From assembly GCA_002102555.1 (NCBI GenBank), contig MCFL01000066.1, positions 62,001 to 126,000 on the forward strand: a DNA stretch of 64,000 bases, given 5' to 3'. The DNA comes from Catenaria anguillulae PL171 (taxonomy: Eukaryota; Blastocladiomycota; Blastocladiomycetes; Blastocladiales; Catenariaceae). Each line of letters opens with the position of its first letter. Position 1 is the stretch's first letter. The translations under genes were made by a program, and so were the position numbers. The notes under the pieces are model-generated. The model saw nothing but the letters and a program-made list of their open reading frames with translations, did not search any database and was not told the DNA's origin. This document shows positions 11,811-23,311 of the stretch, piece after piece.

Positions 11811-13796
11811 ATGCCGCCCCCAATTTCCGTCACATTTCCACCGTTCATCTCAAGCACGCTCTTGATGTGTCTAGTCGGATGCACTGCATGCGTATACTTT
11901 CAAGCAATCCGATGGACTTGGATCATGCTGTACCCGAGCTCACCCTGGCCGACTCCGAGAGTAACGCCTGGCATTTATTACATCGGTGGTGCCTTGCATC
12001 GTCTCGGATTCTGGACCGCTGGATTTCATGTATCCTATGAGCTCATCCTCACGTCGTCATCAACGAATCGACAATCCAACGAGCGACAGCTGTCACCCAA
12101 GGAGCGACGCCTTCGTCTGCGGCCGACCACCGAGCTGATCCGCGTATGGCAAGTCACATACGCTCTGATTCTTGCCCTCTTCTTCCTCGATGTCATGTCG
12201 ACCTTGGCCACTACGCACAACCTGTCAATCACATCACCAGAAGAGCTGGACCTGACCTTCTTTCCGCATCCTCTATCTGTCTCGACGTGGCTGACGAGCG
12301 CACACTTTGCATATTCCTGCGTCTTCTTTCCCGGATTCATCGCCCGTTTCTGGGCTCGTCATCAAGACTGCCGTGATCGTTTCGGCGCGCTCTGGGCGTT
12401 GGTCAACCTCGGTTTGATGGGATGGGTTGGAATGCTGAACCATGTGCCCTGGTCATCGGCTGTGCTACTTGGATGCCTATTGATATGTATCGTGATATTG
12501 ACGATCAGGTTGGTGAGGGCTTGGATCAACGGAACGGACATGACGGATTCAGTGAGCCGATTGGATGTGTTGCACACCTTTCTCGCATGTATGCTGCACC
12601 TTGTGCCAATAGCCGGCGTGGATTGCTGTCCGTGGCACACTCAAACATTTGCTATTTCTACATATCATTGTTTTCGGATCCAGTCATGTTTTCCTATGGC
12701 GCGATCGGACCGTCCATAGCCGACCTGGGTCAAACCTTTGGCACAGCTTCGTCTTCGTCGTTTTCTCTTGCAACGTACAACGTCATTTCGGCCACACTCG
12801 CTCGCGGCGTCATGGGATCGCTTGTCGTCTTGACCGAAATGCTCGCAAGGTCCATGTTTCCATTGAACTCGGCCATGTGGTTGTCATATCCCGCTCGCGT
12901 ATGTTGGCATCGTGATTGATGTCACTATTGACAACCTGTTATTCACTCACTGATATTGTACATACTGCCTTGAACAGCTCTTGGAAGATACTGTCGTTAT
13001 GTCTCTCACACTCAATGCCATTCCCGACACGTCGGCATCCGACTCAATCATGCTCTTCTCCGTCACCAACGCTCTCATTGCATGCATTCGCGACTCTGGT
13101 TTTGTTGAAGTTGCGATGCAGAGATTGTGCAAGGGAAAGCCGCCTCCTACATGTGTGCCATCAGGGTCCACAGGCGCAGATTCACTCTCGCGACAACGGC
13201 GGCATTCTTCCCTCAAACCGCTTGTCCGCACATTCAGCAGCATATCCAATCGGTTAAGCGTAATGCAGTCTTTGCGACGTGCGACCTCTCACGGCCCAGC
13301 ACCTGCCGTTGGACTTTCAACACTATCAAAAAGCCCATCGCAAGGCAGCACGCCCTCGTCGTCATCGCCAACGCCAGAAGCATCGCCGCTGCCTCATGTA
13401 TCCACGTCTCAACCAAGCCAGCCACCAACCTCGGCACAACAAATTCGCCTCATGCACTCCATCTCGACCCGCTTCATCAGCTTTGCTCTCGGCCTGACTG
13501 GCTTACTCTTCAACTACCTGCTCCCTGAACCCGATCCGGGTGTGACACACGCTAGAGTCTTGAGAAAGCTCGTTGCGCTGTTGGCAGTGAGTGCAGGGTC
13601 AGTATTTGGCATGATCGGGGCTCTCTGCATTGTAAAGTGGAAATCTCGGGGCCAAGGGAATGAGCTAGCGGAAAGAACAGGCGGAATGAGGACGGTGTTG
13701 TTGATGCATCTGGGTATGTGGGACGCGCCATCCCCTGGAATGGTGCTTGGTGTGCTTGTAATCAACTCGGCCATTGGGTATATGGTGAATGTTTAG
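11811..13796 (+). CDS. Array copy 2: polytopic membrane protein, subfamily B
   Basis: The family is unrecognised. Proposed exons are 11811-12588, 12684-12898 and 12978-13796, giving about 600 residues with no stop. The start MPPPISVTFPPF is the first in-frame ATG before the conserved first hydrophobic segment. Roughly ten hydrophobic segments are visible. Landmarks are SYELILTSSS, FLDVMSTLATTHNLSITS (a possible N-glycosylation site), FFPGFIARF and MFSYGAIGPSIADLGQ. After the last intron come LLEDTVVMSLTLNAIPDT, a Ser/Pro-rich loop of about 120 residues and three final membrane segments ending GYMVNV. No catalytic or transporter motif was seen. This looks like the best preserved copy together with copies 3 and 5. 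A receptor or transporter role would be a guess. Confidence 0.78.
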
Positions 13797-13988
13797 CACC
13801 TTGATGTCAATCATGCCCGTCACTGACTCGATGGCCAGACAATAAAAGGTTTGAACAGGACGGTTGCCTGTGGTTATGCCATGTCTGCGACAGTTTCCGT
13901 CGTAGCATCTGTGTCGCGCTGCAGTCGCTGAGACGCATCAGACACCTAGTTTGAACCCCCGCTTTCGGATCGAGTGACTTATATACCC

Positions 13989-16384
13989 ATGATAATCGCA
14001 CCTGAAGCATTCCTGTCAGGCAACTCTATTCCATCCCCAGGTTCATCGACTTCACAACTCTGCGGCATGACGGAGTTCGCACGATCCACGCTCGAACTTG
14101 CACTTCTTGCCAGTGGCGCGACGACGCTCCTCTTTGAGATCCCTCAATGGTTCCTTGCGAAGAAGATCATCTTTGCGAATGCCCTCTTGGTCGACAATGT
14201 CGCGCGCGCGATTTATGTTACCGGTCTATGGGTCGCCGTTAGCCTGCTCTCACACGAGTTGGCGGTGGTGGCGATCAAGCGCAAGGAACAACCTCGGCTC
14301 AGCAGCCAAGCGCAGAGCCAGCGGCACCGCTCACGATGGTCCCGCATACTGACACTGGCTCCCGCATATCAAATGCGGCAATGCTATTATGCAGTCGTCT
14401 CATTTGGTGTACTGGGAATCGTTGCAAACCTGGTGTATGCTGCGGTTGCAACCAACGGATTCACTTTCCCAAGCAGCCTGCATTCGTCGATGGATCCACA
14501 ACAGGTGCAGGCATACATTGGTATGGGGAAAATTCACATCGACTAGAGAAATCTCCGCGGCCAATTGAAACACTGACTTGGATGCCGCACGTGGGCAGGC
14601 CAAGGGCTCTTTTTGGTCGCCACTGTAGTCTATCCGGCGATTTTTGTCCGCATCTACTTGTACAAGCGACAGCCACCTGACCAGTCTCTAGCCAGCACAG
14701 ACACCGACCACCGGCTGACTGTTATGGCATTGATCGTCAATACCGGCTTCATTGCTTGGATTGGCCTGCAGAATGATGCGCCCTGGGCATCTGTCCTGCT
14801 CCTTGCATGTTTTCTCGCGTCGATTGCCATTGTGGTCTGTCGCACAGCGGCTCACGCGTGCAGGCGCCCCAGCAGACATTCTCAAGAATTAGCGTCGTCG
14901 GAGCCAGGCAGCAAGTGGATTGGGCCATTGGATTCGCTTCAAGCGTTGCTCGCTTGTACGTCTCCTTGCCCACGAATCCAACTGTTGCAGCCTCAGGCAG
15001 ACTCATGGTTTTCTTTGCGACACGCAGTTTGCTTTCTCTACCTTGCCCTTGGATATGTCTTCACCGACATTGCCCGACGGCTCGTCATCCGACGTGGATC
15101 TGGGTCAGCGCTTGCACAGCAACTCCTCAGCGTCACCATCATATCGCGCGGGGTCATGGGCTCGCTCGTCATCTTTGCTGAGCTCATTGTCATTTCGCTA
15201 TTCCACACTCGCCCGGACCTTTGGATCTGTTTCCCACATCGGGTGCGAGTCTACTGTAGTAACACGTTGCTTCGGATCGTGCACAAGCTAACCATGCGAG
15301 CACGTCCGTGTATCCTGTATGGTGCTAGCTCTTGGAGGACATGGTTGTGCTCACCCTCACCATCAACAGCATCCAAACCATTCCGTCCGTGGCACCTTTT
15401 GCACTCTCCAACTTCACCATTGCCCTCGTTCGCGACATTGGGATCGTCGAAGACATGTTGTTTTCTCTGCAGCATCGCACCAACTTGATGGCGCACTTTT
15501 GGAATTTACATAGAGGAAATGGTCACCGCCCGCAGTTTCCGCATGCCAGGTCGCACCAGTCGTCGCTGGTGATGCAAGTTAAATCGATTATTTCCACGTC
15601 TTCAAGTCGTGAACGGATCGTGTACCCTTCATCCATTGAAACTTCCGTCTCTGAAATCGGTGGCTGTTCGTCATCCTTAGCATCGGCAAAATTTAGCCCG
15701 TCGTCTGGCGGTGCGGACAAGCCGCAGCCACCTCCGCTGCCACGGCCATCGCCATCCGCCACGTCTCCCTCGTCACCAAACATACATCTTGTTGGTCCAA
15801 TCACTACTCCCACAACTTTGACTCGGACAAACAATAATATGGACCGATACCATTTACCTCCACTTGTCCCACTGCAAGTGCCACCACAACCACAACCGCA
15901 ACCAAATAACACGCGGCTTTCTGCGCTCGTCGACGCCCATGTGCGCCTTCAGGTGGCCCGCCTGCAGCACAACTTCATCTCACGCTTCCTTTCCACTATC
16001 ATTGGTCTCACTGCCACACTGTTGGCGCTGATTATGCACCCGCTCGTCGCCCACCCATCCTCCTCACAGCCCGCTACCGAATCAGGAGCAGTAACAATCC
16101 GCGGCCGAGCATCTGCACTATTGCTTGGGATTAAGCTCGGCGCGCTCATTGCGGCATTTGCAGCGAGTGCCGGCGGTATGGCATTGGCCGCGGCGGGAGT
16201 GCGGCTCAAGGCCAAGCTTGTATTGCAGCAGGCAGCAGCGCCGTCGGATGGACAAGTACCAGCCACCAGAGACACCGGGACGTGGTTAGGTGAAAGTGGG
16301 GTGTTTTGGAAGAGCTTAGCGCCGGGAGTTGTGGTGGCAGGGGTACTATTTGGTGGAGCGGTCGCGTATGCAATTGAGTTATAG
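13989..16384 (+). CDS. Array copy 3: polytopic membrane protein, subfamily A
   Basis: The family is unrecognised. Proposed exons are 13989-14520, 14599-14955, 15028-15242 and 15329-16384, about 720 residues. The first ATG (MIIAPEAFLSG) or the one at 14067 (MTEFARSTLELALL) could start it; I used the upstream one. It has one more intron than subfamily B. After intron 2 the segment beginning FCFLYLALGYVFTDIA aligns without gaps with FMFSYGAIGPSIADLG of copy 5, which proves relatedness despite low identity. The exon 4 loop is long and rich in Pro, Ser and Thr, with a Pro-Gln stretch near 15880-15905. The C-terminus ends with three hydrophobic segments and AYAIEL. Function unknown. Confidence 0.75.
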
Positions 16385-16937
16385 TGGAGTTACAAGATCA
16401 ATTTAAGTATGATAGTTTCGCAATCGTCATTTATTGTGTTGAGCAAGTGGGTCGTGTGATCGAGAGACCACATCTCACTCATCTCCTTGCTTGAACACAA
16501 ACATGTGCACCTATCCCTATCCCTGAATGTTAGCCCCAACATGCTCGTCACGACTCTTTATGACAGCTGATTTCCTGTCCTGTTTCACCACTGCCTCGTG
16601 AGATACTGACATTTCACATGAGAACGCAAGGCGCCAAAATGTCCGAGGATCAGTTGAGAGGTTTTTATGCATGACCATATGTACTACGATTGTTCGCGCC
16701 TGTTGCTGCAAACGCCCGATTCAAGTGTACAGACCAGCGAAGAAACTGTCACTGCATCTCAAGATGAGAACCTGCATTCTATGGCTGTCGACTTAAGTAG
16801 CCCGCTCAAGAAATATGAAACTCCAGATACCAGCTCATGTTTAAGGCAATCCTTGTGCCGGCCACCGTTTCCCATGGGTGTATGGGTCGGTCCACGCAAA
16901 TCCACTTACTGTCAGACCAGCAACCCATTTAAAGACC
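16385..16937. other. Spacer between array copies 3 and 4
   Basis: No gene supported. The 553 bases presumably hold the copy 3 3' end and the copy 4 promoter. Small open frames here show no similarity to the array proteins. Confidence 0.4.
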
Positions 16938-18973
16938 ATGATGCCGCCCTTCATTTCAAGCATGCTACTCTTGTGCCTTGTAGCCTGCATCTCATGCGTA
17001 TTCTTTCAGTCACTCCATTGGGCTCGTGACTTGTTGAATGCGACCTCGCCGATGGTTCCTAGGATCACACCTGGGTTGTTCTTCATCGCTGGCACATTGC
17101 ACCGATTCGTACTCTGGACCGCCGGGTTTCACGTGTCCTATGAGCTCATGCTCTCGTCATCTCAGAGAACAAGGAATTTGCGAGTTCTCTTGACGAACTG
17201 CCGCGATACCAGAGTACAAGGACTGTCGTCATCAAGCATGCTCTGGCTGCTGCGACCGTCCACTGAGCTGATTCACATTTGGCGGATCTCACTTGCACTA
17301 TTACCTATCCTCCTTTTCCTCGATATCATGTCGACCCTGGCCACCACGCACAACTTGACCATCACCTCACCGCAACAACTCGACCTGGCCTTCTTTCCAC
17401 ATCCACAGCCTGTATCGGACTTCATGTTGAGCGCCCGCTTTGCCTATGGATGCATTATATTTCCCGGATTTATTGCCCGTTTCGCGGCTCGTCATGATCA
17501 AGGCTGCCGTGCTCGCTTCAGTGTGCTTTGGGCGTTGGTAAACATTGGCTTGGGGGGTTGGGTTGGGATGGTGTATCGCGTGCCTTGGTCGTCTGCTGTG
17601 CTTCTCGGGTGCCTGTTGATGTGCATAGTGATATTGACGGTCAAGTTGTTGCGGGTTTGGATCAAAGGGACCCACATGTCAGAATCTGTTAGTCGGTTGG
17701 ACGTATTGCAGTGCTTTCTTGCATGTGCGTGACCTATCATGCATTGAACTCACCCTCTCGAGCGACGGAGACCTGATGAACTTACCTTCCAGTTCCCCTG
17801 GTCTTGCATCATGCAGTCATGTTTTCCTATGGCGCCATTGGACCATCCATTGCCGACCTTGGTCAATCCTTTGGCACGGCGTCTTCGTCGGCCTTTTCAC
17901 TTGCGACGTACAATGTCATCTCGACCACCCTTGCCCGAGGTGTCATGGGGTCGCTCGTCGTGCTGACCGAAATGCTTGCGAGATCCATGTTTCCCGCAAC
18001 CGCGGCCATGTGGCTGTCGTTTCCGGCTCGAGTACGTTGCTTTCATGTGAATGTACCGTCCGACTCCAGTGGCAAAAAAAAATTGATTGCTCATGTACAT
18101 CTCGAGACACAGCTTTTAGAAGACACGGTCACCATGTCGGTGACACTCAACGCTATTCCCGACTCTTTGGCATTCAACTCGATTCTGCTTTTTTGCGTCA
18201 CCAACGCAGTGATTGCATGCATTCGAGATTCTGGGCTTGCTGAAGACTTGATTCAGCGACTGTGTAAAGGGTAGCCGCTTCCCACAAGCTCTTCGTCTGC
18301 TTCATCAGGAGCAGAATCGCCTCGGCGACAACGGCGGCAGTCTTCCCTCAAACCACTTGTCCGCACATTCAGTCATCTTTCCAATTGGTCGGGTTGGCGA
18401 CAACCATTACGATCTTCATCAACATCTGCTTCTGCTGGAGGATCAGTCGCACTTTCAAAAAGTCCCTCAGCAGTGACAAGTACACCCACTTTGCCGCCTA
18501 CACCTCTTTCATTGCCGCTGGCAGCGCAACAAGCTACTAGCCCGTCGCCCCCGGCATCTGAATCTCGGCCACCAATCTCTGCCCAAAAATTGCGCCTTTT
18601 ACACTCTGTTTCAACCCGCTTTATTAGCTTTGCCATCGGTGTCACCGGCCGTTCGTTGATGTGTCTGTTAACGGAACGTGAGCCTGGCGTGACTCATCCG
18701 AGAGCCATGCGCAAATTGGTTGCGCTTCTCGCTGTGAATGCCGGGTCGTTGCTTGGCGTCATTGTCGCGGTTCGAATTGTGAATTGGAAGGTGCGAACGT
18801 ACCCAGTGTATCAGTATGAGGCAAGTTTGAGAGACGAGGATGAGAGCAGAGGTACTCTTGGTGAGAGGAGTCAGCCATGGATGCGAGTGAGTGTGTGGGA
18901 TGCGCCGTCACCAGGAATGGTGATTGGAGCGATGGTTTTGAATGCAGCCATTGGTTATGTAGTTACGATATGA
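16938..18973 (+). pseudogene. Array copy 4: subfamily B gene with one in-frame TAG
   Basis: Proposed exons are 16938-17724, 17817-18031 and 18113-18973. Landmarks match copies 2 and 5: SYELMLSSSQ, FLDIMSTLATTHNLTITS, FPGFIARFAAR, MFSYGAIGPSIADLGQ, LLEDTVTMSVTLNAIPDS. Translation stops at TAG 18272-18274, after QRLCKG. Copies 2 and 5 have a Lys codon (AAG) at this place, so a single A-to-T change explains it. Beyond the stop the same frame stays open to 18973 and keeps the variable loop and all three C-terminal membrane segments (ending IGYVVTI). The gene is therefore either freshly inactivated, truncated but used, or affected by a base-call error. I call it a pseudogene with reservation. Confidence 0.68.
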
Positions 18974-19651
18974 ATGAAACATTAAGGTGGAATGTTGAGG
19001 CAGTGCATTCTTCTTAGCACCCTAACTGAAGACAAGAGAAAGGGAACTGGCTTCAGTCGGGAATAATGCTGTGAGGGCGGCCCGCATCCATATCTTTGCA
19101 AAAAGACATGACACTTCGTCATTCGGGATGAGATTTTCCATCGTAAAACTGATTTATCAGTCTGAAAACTACTTTTTTTCGGCAGCAGGGCCGTAGCACG
19201 GGAGAACAAGTGCATGCGATGCGGGCGGTCCAAGGTGGGCAAATGTGTGCAGCCACCTGATCATCCACAACCGGCAAATACCCTCGTCTACCACCTGCCG
19301 AAGACAAAAGCCAAATCCAAACCCGAGAGTATTCTATCCCGACCATTATACCAGTCCGGATGTCGAGGTATCACGCACCCATCGGGCGGGTCGCCAGGGT
19401 TTCGGGCAAGTGACCACTCTGAAAAGTGTGACGAAGACACATCTGTCGCGGACGCGTCAACACTCGTTCGCGGCAATCCGATGTAGGGCAGATGCGGACA
19501 TTTGCGAGCAAGGAAAGGTCACTGAAAGAGAGAATCCGTATTCCATAGCTGCCGAATTGGAATATCTGCTCTGGGAATGTGCACGTCCAGATTTAAGCAA
19601 GCCAAGCCTAGGTCCAGTTTCCCAGTCAATCCATGGCATTTTTCGGGCACC
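18974..19651. other. Spacer between array copies 4 and 5
   Basis: No gene supported. The 678 bases contain only short open frames without recognisable domains and presumably carry the copy 5 promoter. Confidence 0.4.
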
Positions 19652-21638
19652 ATGTGTCTGTTATCGCAACCGTTCATTACAAGCACCTGCTTGTTATGCA
19701 TTGTCGCATGTATCTCTTGCATATACTTTCAAGCAGTCCAATGGGCGCGTGCCTTTCTGAATGCGCCCACGCCGTCAGCGTTTCCGAGCATCACGCCTGG
19801 TGTTTGCTATATTGCTGGCGCCTTATATCGACTCGTTTTCTGGTCTGTCGCTTGCCATGTGTCCTATGAGCTCATGCTTACGTCGCCAAAGCGAAAATCC
19901 AATGGGCATTTGCTCTTGACCAACAGCCATGATTCCAAAGCACAAGGACCGTCGTCATCAACGACCATACTCTGGCAGTTGCGGCCGTCCACTGGCCTGA
20001 TTCATGTGTGGTACATCACATACGCTATTTTGCCCATTCTCTTCTTCCTCGATGTTATGTCGACCTTGGCCACCACCCGCAACTTGACCATCACCTCTAT
20101 CCGCCATCTCGACCTGGCCTTCTTTCCACATCCGCTGTCTGTATCCAACTTTATGGCCAGTGTTCACTATATTTACGGATGTGTCATATTTCCTGGATTC
20201 ATTGCCCGCTTCTGGGATTATCGCCGCCGACGCAGGCGCGTTCGCTTGGGAGCCGTTTGGGCGTCCATCAACATTGGGATGCTGGGTTGGGTTGGGATGC
20301 TATATCGCCTACCTTGGTCATCGGCCGTGCTCCTTGGATGCCTATTGATATGTATCGTGATATTGACAGCCAAGTTGGTGCGGGTTTGGATCAACGGGAC
20401 CGACATGTCAGAATCGGTGAGTCCGTTGGATGTACTGCACAGTTTTCTCGCGTGTACGTTCCTTATGTTGTCCATTGTTTCCTCGTACCGGCCGATGAAT
20501 CTGAAAGACTCTTTGCTTTGTGAGATAGTCATGTTTTCCTATGGCGCGATCGGACCGTCCATAGCTGACCTGGGCCAAACCTTTGGAACAGCTTCGTCTT
20601 CGTCGTTTTCTCTTGCAACTTACAATGTCATTTCGACCACACTCGCTCGAGGCGTTATAGGGTCGCTTGTGGTCCTGACCGAAATGCTTGCAAGATCTTT
20701 GTTTCCCACCACTTTGGCCATGTGGCTTGCGTATCCCGCTCGCGTACGTGCTTGCCACCTCCATGAGCGTCCATATCACTGACAGGTACAGCATGCAAAG
20801 TTAGCTTTTGGAAGACACTGTCGTCATGTCTGTCACGCTCAACGCCATTCCTGACACGTTGGCGTTCGACTCGATTCTGCTCTTTTGTATCACCAACGCA
20901 GTGATTGCATGCATTCGCGACTCTGGCCTTGCCGAAGATTTGATTCAACGACTGCATAAGTGGAAGCCGCCTCCCATCAGCTCCTCTCCTATGCCTGCCG
21001 TGGTTGCAGAATCGGTCGGGCAGCGTCAGCAGCGACAGGCATCCCTCAAACCACTTGGTCGCACACTCGCCAACAGTCACTACAATCGATCCAGAGTACA
21101 GCAGCATACAGTGTTAACCGCTGCTCCCATGCTTTCGAAAAGCCCATCATCGGTCACGATTCTCACGTTGTCCACACCGCCATCCCTGCCGTCCTCATCA
21201 TCGCCACCACAAGCTCAAACCATGCCCGCTCGCCCGCCGCCTGCCACCGCACCATCCAAAAGCAGCCCGCCGCCCATTTCGGCTCAAGACATTCGTCTCG
21301 TGCACTCCATTTCCACCCGCATCATCAGCTTTTGCATCGGGCTCACAGGCCTCTTGTTTCATTGCCTATTGCCGGAACGGGAGCCAGGCGTGACACATGC
21401 AAGAGCCATGCGCAAGCTGATTGCGCTGCTCGCCGTGAGTGCCGGGTCAATGGTTGGCGTCATTGGCGCCATCGGTATTGTAACATGGAAAGGGCGCAAT
21501 CAGTCGGGAAGACAGAGTGCAGCAAACAAGACGGCGCGGCAATGGATGCAGGTGAGTTTGTGGGACGCACCGTCACCGGGGATGGTGATTGGCGCGATGG
21601 TTCTGAATTCTGCGTTTGGTTACATGGTCAATTTATGA
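19652..21638 (+). CDS. Array copy 5: polytopic membrane protein, subfamily B
   Basis: The family is unrecognised. Proposed exons are 19652-20453, 20529-20743 and 20805-21638, an uninterrupted frame of about 615 residues. The start MCLLSQPFITST was chosen because it aligns with the starts of copies 2 and 4. Hydrophobic segments lie at roughly residues 8-25, 50-75, 125-150, 170-190, 205-222, 228-250, two to three in exon 2, two around the exon 3 start, and three at the C-terminus. A basic run (YRRRRRRVR) between segments 4 and 5 suggests a cytosolic side there. A Ser/Pro-rich loop precedes the final three segments. No enzymatic motif is visible. Confidence 0.78.
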
Positions 21639-22084
21639 ATATGCTTTATCAATGAAGCGTTGTTGGCTATGCGAACGGGGATTTGTCTCACGCAAGAGGA
21701 CGTGAGACAACGCCATCGTCCACAACTTCCGAGACCGGAAACCTATGCACGTTGCCAGCCCAGGCCTCAATTGCGGTCAGGTGCGAGCTCATTGAATCAA
21801 CAGCACATCATGCAGCTCGCTACCCCTGTGCCCACAATTTCCATCCGTACCGCTCAGGTATGATGCACCAGCGCATTTCCAATTTAATCATGTCTTCCAA
21901 CTGCCGTGTCGCGTCATCTGTGCCACGCTCTCTGTCCACGTCATTTCGACCGTCCCTCAGTGCCCACATCAAGACCAACCACGTTTCTTCGTCAGTTCGA
22001 AATTCTTCCTCGCCCTGCATCGGATCAGTCCGACTTGGCGCTCTTTCACCCTCAAAGCAACAATACCTCGTTTGATCCGCCACC

Positions 22085-23269
22085 ATGTCCGCCTCCACGC
22101 CCCAATACGCCCACACGCTCGTCATCGGCAAACTGTACCCGCCACACGCCGGCCACCTGCACCTGATTCGCACCGCCCTCGCACACACGTCGGCGTCCCC
22201 CTCTAGCCACCTCACGCTGATCCTGTGTCACCGCCCAGGCGAACACCCCAATGGCCCGATCCGCCACGCCTGGCTGTCGTCCCTGCTTGCGCAAGAGCTC
22301 GTTTCGGGGCGTGTGCGGCTGATGCTTGTCGAGGACAAGTACGACCAAGACGACTCGAGGCTGTGGGCACAACTGACGCTCGATTGGATCAAGCACGATG
22401 ACGTGCCGCTCGCCGCCGTGTTTACGTCCGAGGCGTATGGCGCACCCTACACTCAGTATTTATCGGAAATGTCGGGGATTCAGGTTGTGCATCATTGTGT
22501 GGATCGGCCCAGGGTGACATTCCCAGTGTCTGGCACATTGGTCCGGACGCGACCGCTGAGCGTGGATAGCCGGTTGGTATCTGCGTGTGTGCGTGCGTTT
22601 TACGTCCCAAGAATTGTGCTGGTTGGCGCGGAATCAACCGGCAAGAGTACGCTGGCGGCCAAGCTTGCGCAAGCATTCAATACCGTTTGGGTGCCTGAGG
22701 TCGGCAGGCAAGTGACCGAAGACAAGCTGCAAGCAAGTGGCCAGCCAATGGTGGACGGCCAAGCGGCCACTGCCGACTGGCACTCGGGCGACTTTGTTGC
22801 CATTGCACGCGCTCAGGCAGATGCAGAGGAGGCCGCGGCGCTCACGCTTGCAAGCGAGCATGGCAATGTCCACGGCCGTGTGCCCGTACTCGTTTGCGAT
22901 ACGGATGCATTGGCGACCGTGATTTGGCATGACCGGTACATGCTGTTGCCGCCGGCTTCTCCGGCGCAGGAGACATTGACTGCCGTGCAGACGCTCAATT
23001 TGGTTGTCGCGCATGCCAATGCGCAGCGGCACTCGACCATTTACCTGATTCCGGACGTGAGCAAGGTGCCGTTTGTTCAGGATGGGACGAGGGATGGTGA
23101 GCAAATTAGGGAGTGGATGCACGAGCGGTTTATCGGCGAATTGAGGGGCAGGGGGTGTGAGTATCATGTGCTGGATGGCGAGGAGTTTGAAGCGAGGGAG
23201 GAGCAAGCGAAAAAGATTGTCATGAGTGTGTGTGAGCGGCGCGGCTGGCAAGGAGGCAACAAGGAGTAA
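22085..23269 (+). CDS. NadR-like NMN adenylyltransferase / nicotinamide riboside kinase
   Basis: The two predicted activities would phosphorylate nicotinamide riboside to NMN and adenylylate NMN to NAD in the cytosol. Residues 1-170 form a nucleotidyltransferase domain with the GKLYPPHAGHLHLI signature (HxGH-type) and a later TFPVSGTLVR (SGTxxR-type) motif. Residues from about 178 form a kinase domain with Walker A GAESTGKSTLAAKL, VPEVGRQV and a VCDTDALAT segment, the layout of the bacterial NadR C-terminus. The bacterial N-terminal helix-turn-helix is absent. The 394-residue frame has no intron. Fungi normally use separate NMNAT and NRK enzymes, so a bacterial origin is possible. The closeness to NadR was judged by motif order only. 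Confidence 0.85.
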   Translation: MSASTPQYAHTLVIGKLYPPHAGHLHLIRTALAHTSASPSSHLTLILCHRPGEHPNGPIRHAWLSSLLAQELVSGRVRLMLVEDKYDQDDSRLWAQLTLDWIKHDDVPLAAVFTSEAYGAPYTQYLSEMSGIQVVHHCVDRPRVTFPVSGTLVRTRPLSVDSRLVSACVRAFYVPRIVLVGAESTGKSTLAAKLAQAFNTVWVPEVGRQVTEDKLQASGQPMVDGQAATADWHSGDFVAIARAQADAEEAAALTLASEHGNVHGRVPVLVCDTDALATVIWHDRYMLLPPASPAQETLTAVQTLNLVVAHANAQRHSTIYLIPDVSKVPFVQDGTRDGEQIREWMHERFIGELRGRGCEYHVLDGEEFEAREEQAKKIVMSVCERRGWQGGNKE

Positions 23270-23311
23270 ATGGCTTGTAGTATAATCCAATATGCACACG
23301 TTTGTGAATCA

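Larger units (their letters stand above)
10150..21638 (+). repeat. Tandem array of five related membrane-protein genes
   Basis: Five head-to-tail copies lie at about 10150-11571, 11811-13796, 13989-16384, 16938-18973 and 19652-21638. All share the order of hydrophobic segments and a phase-1 intron that follows the L-A/V codons and reads through to F-x-[FY]-x-Y-x-A-[IL]-G. They also share a later intron just before L-L-E-D and a Ser/Pro-rich variable loop ahead of three C-terminal membrane segments. Copies 2, 4 and 5 form one subfamily (B). Copies 1 and 3 form a second, more divergent one (A), so the order is A, B, A, B, B. The repeat is visible by aligning translations across the window; no family name could be assigned. 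Confidence 0.9.

Noticed and set aside
15028-15181. Apparent deletion and frameshift in array copy 3 after intron 2
   Set aside because: An alternative frame (with DVDLGQRLHS) suggested damage, but the frame beginning FCFLYLALG aligns gaplessly with copies 2, 4 and 5, so copy 3 is intact here.
18272-18973. Stop-codon reassignment of TAG
   Set aside because: Introns, stops and all other genes in the window behave under the standard code, and TAG ends other real genes here (for example DYNLT2B and coactosin).
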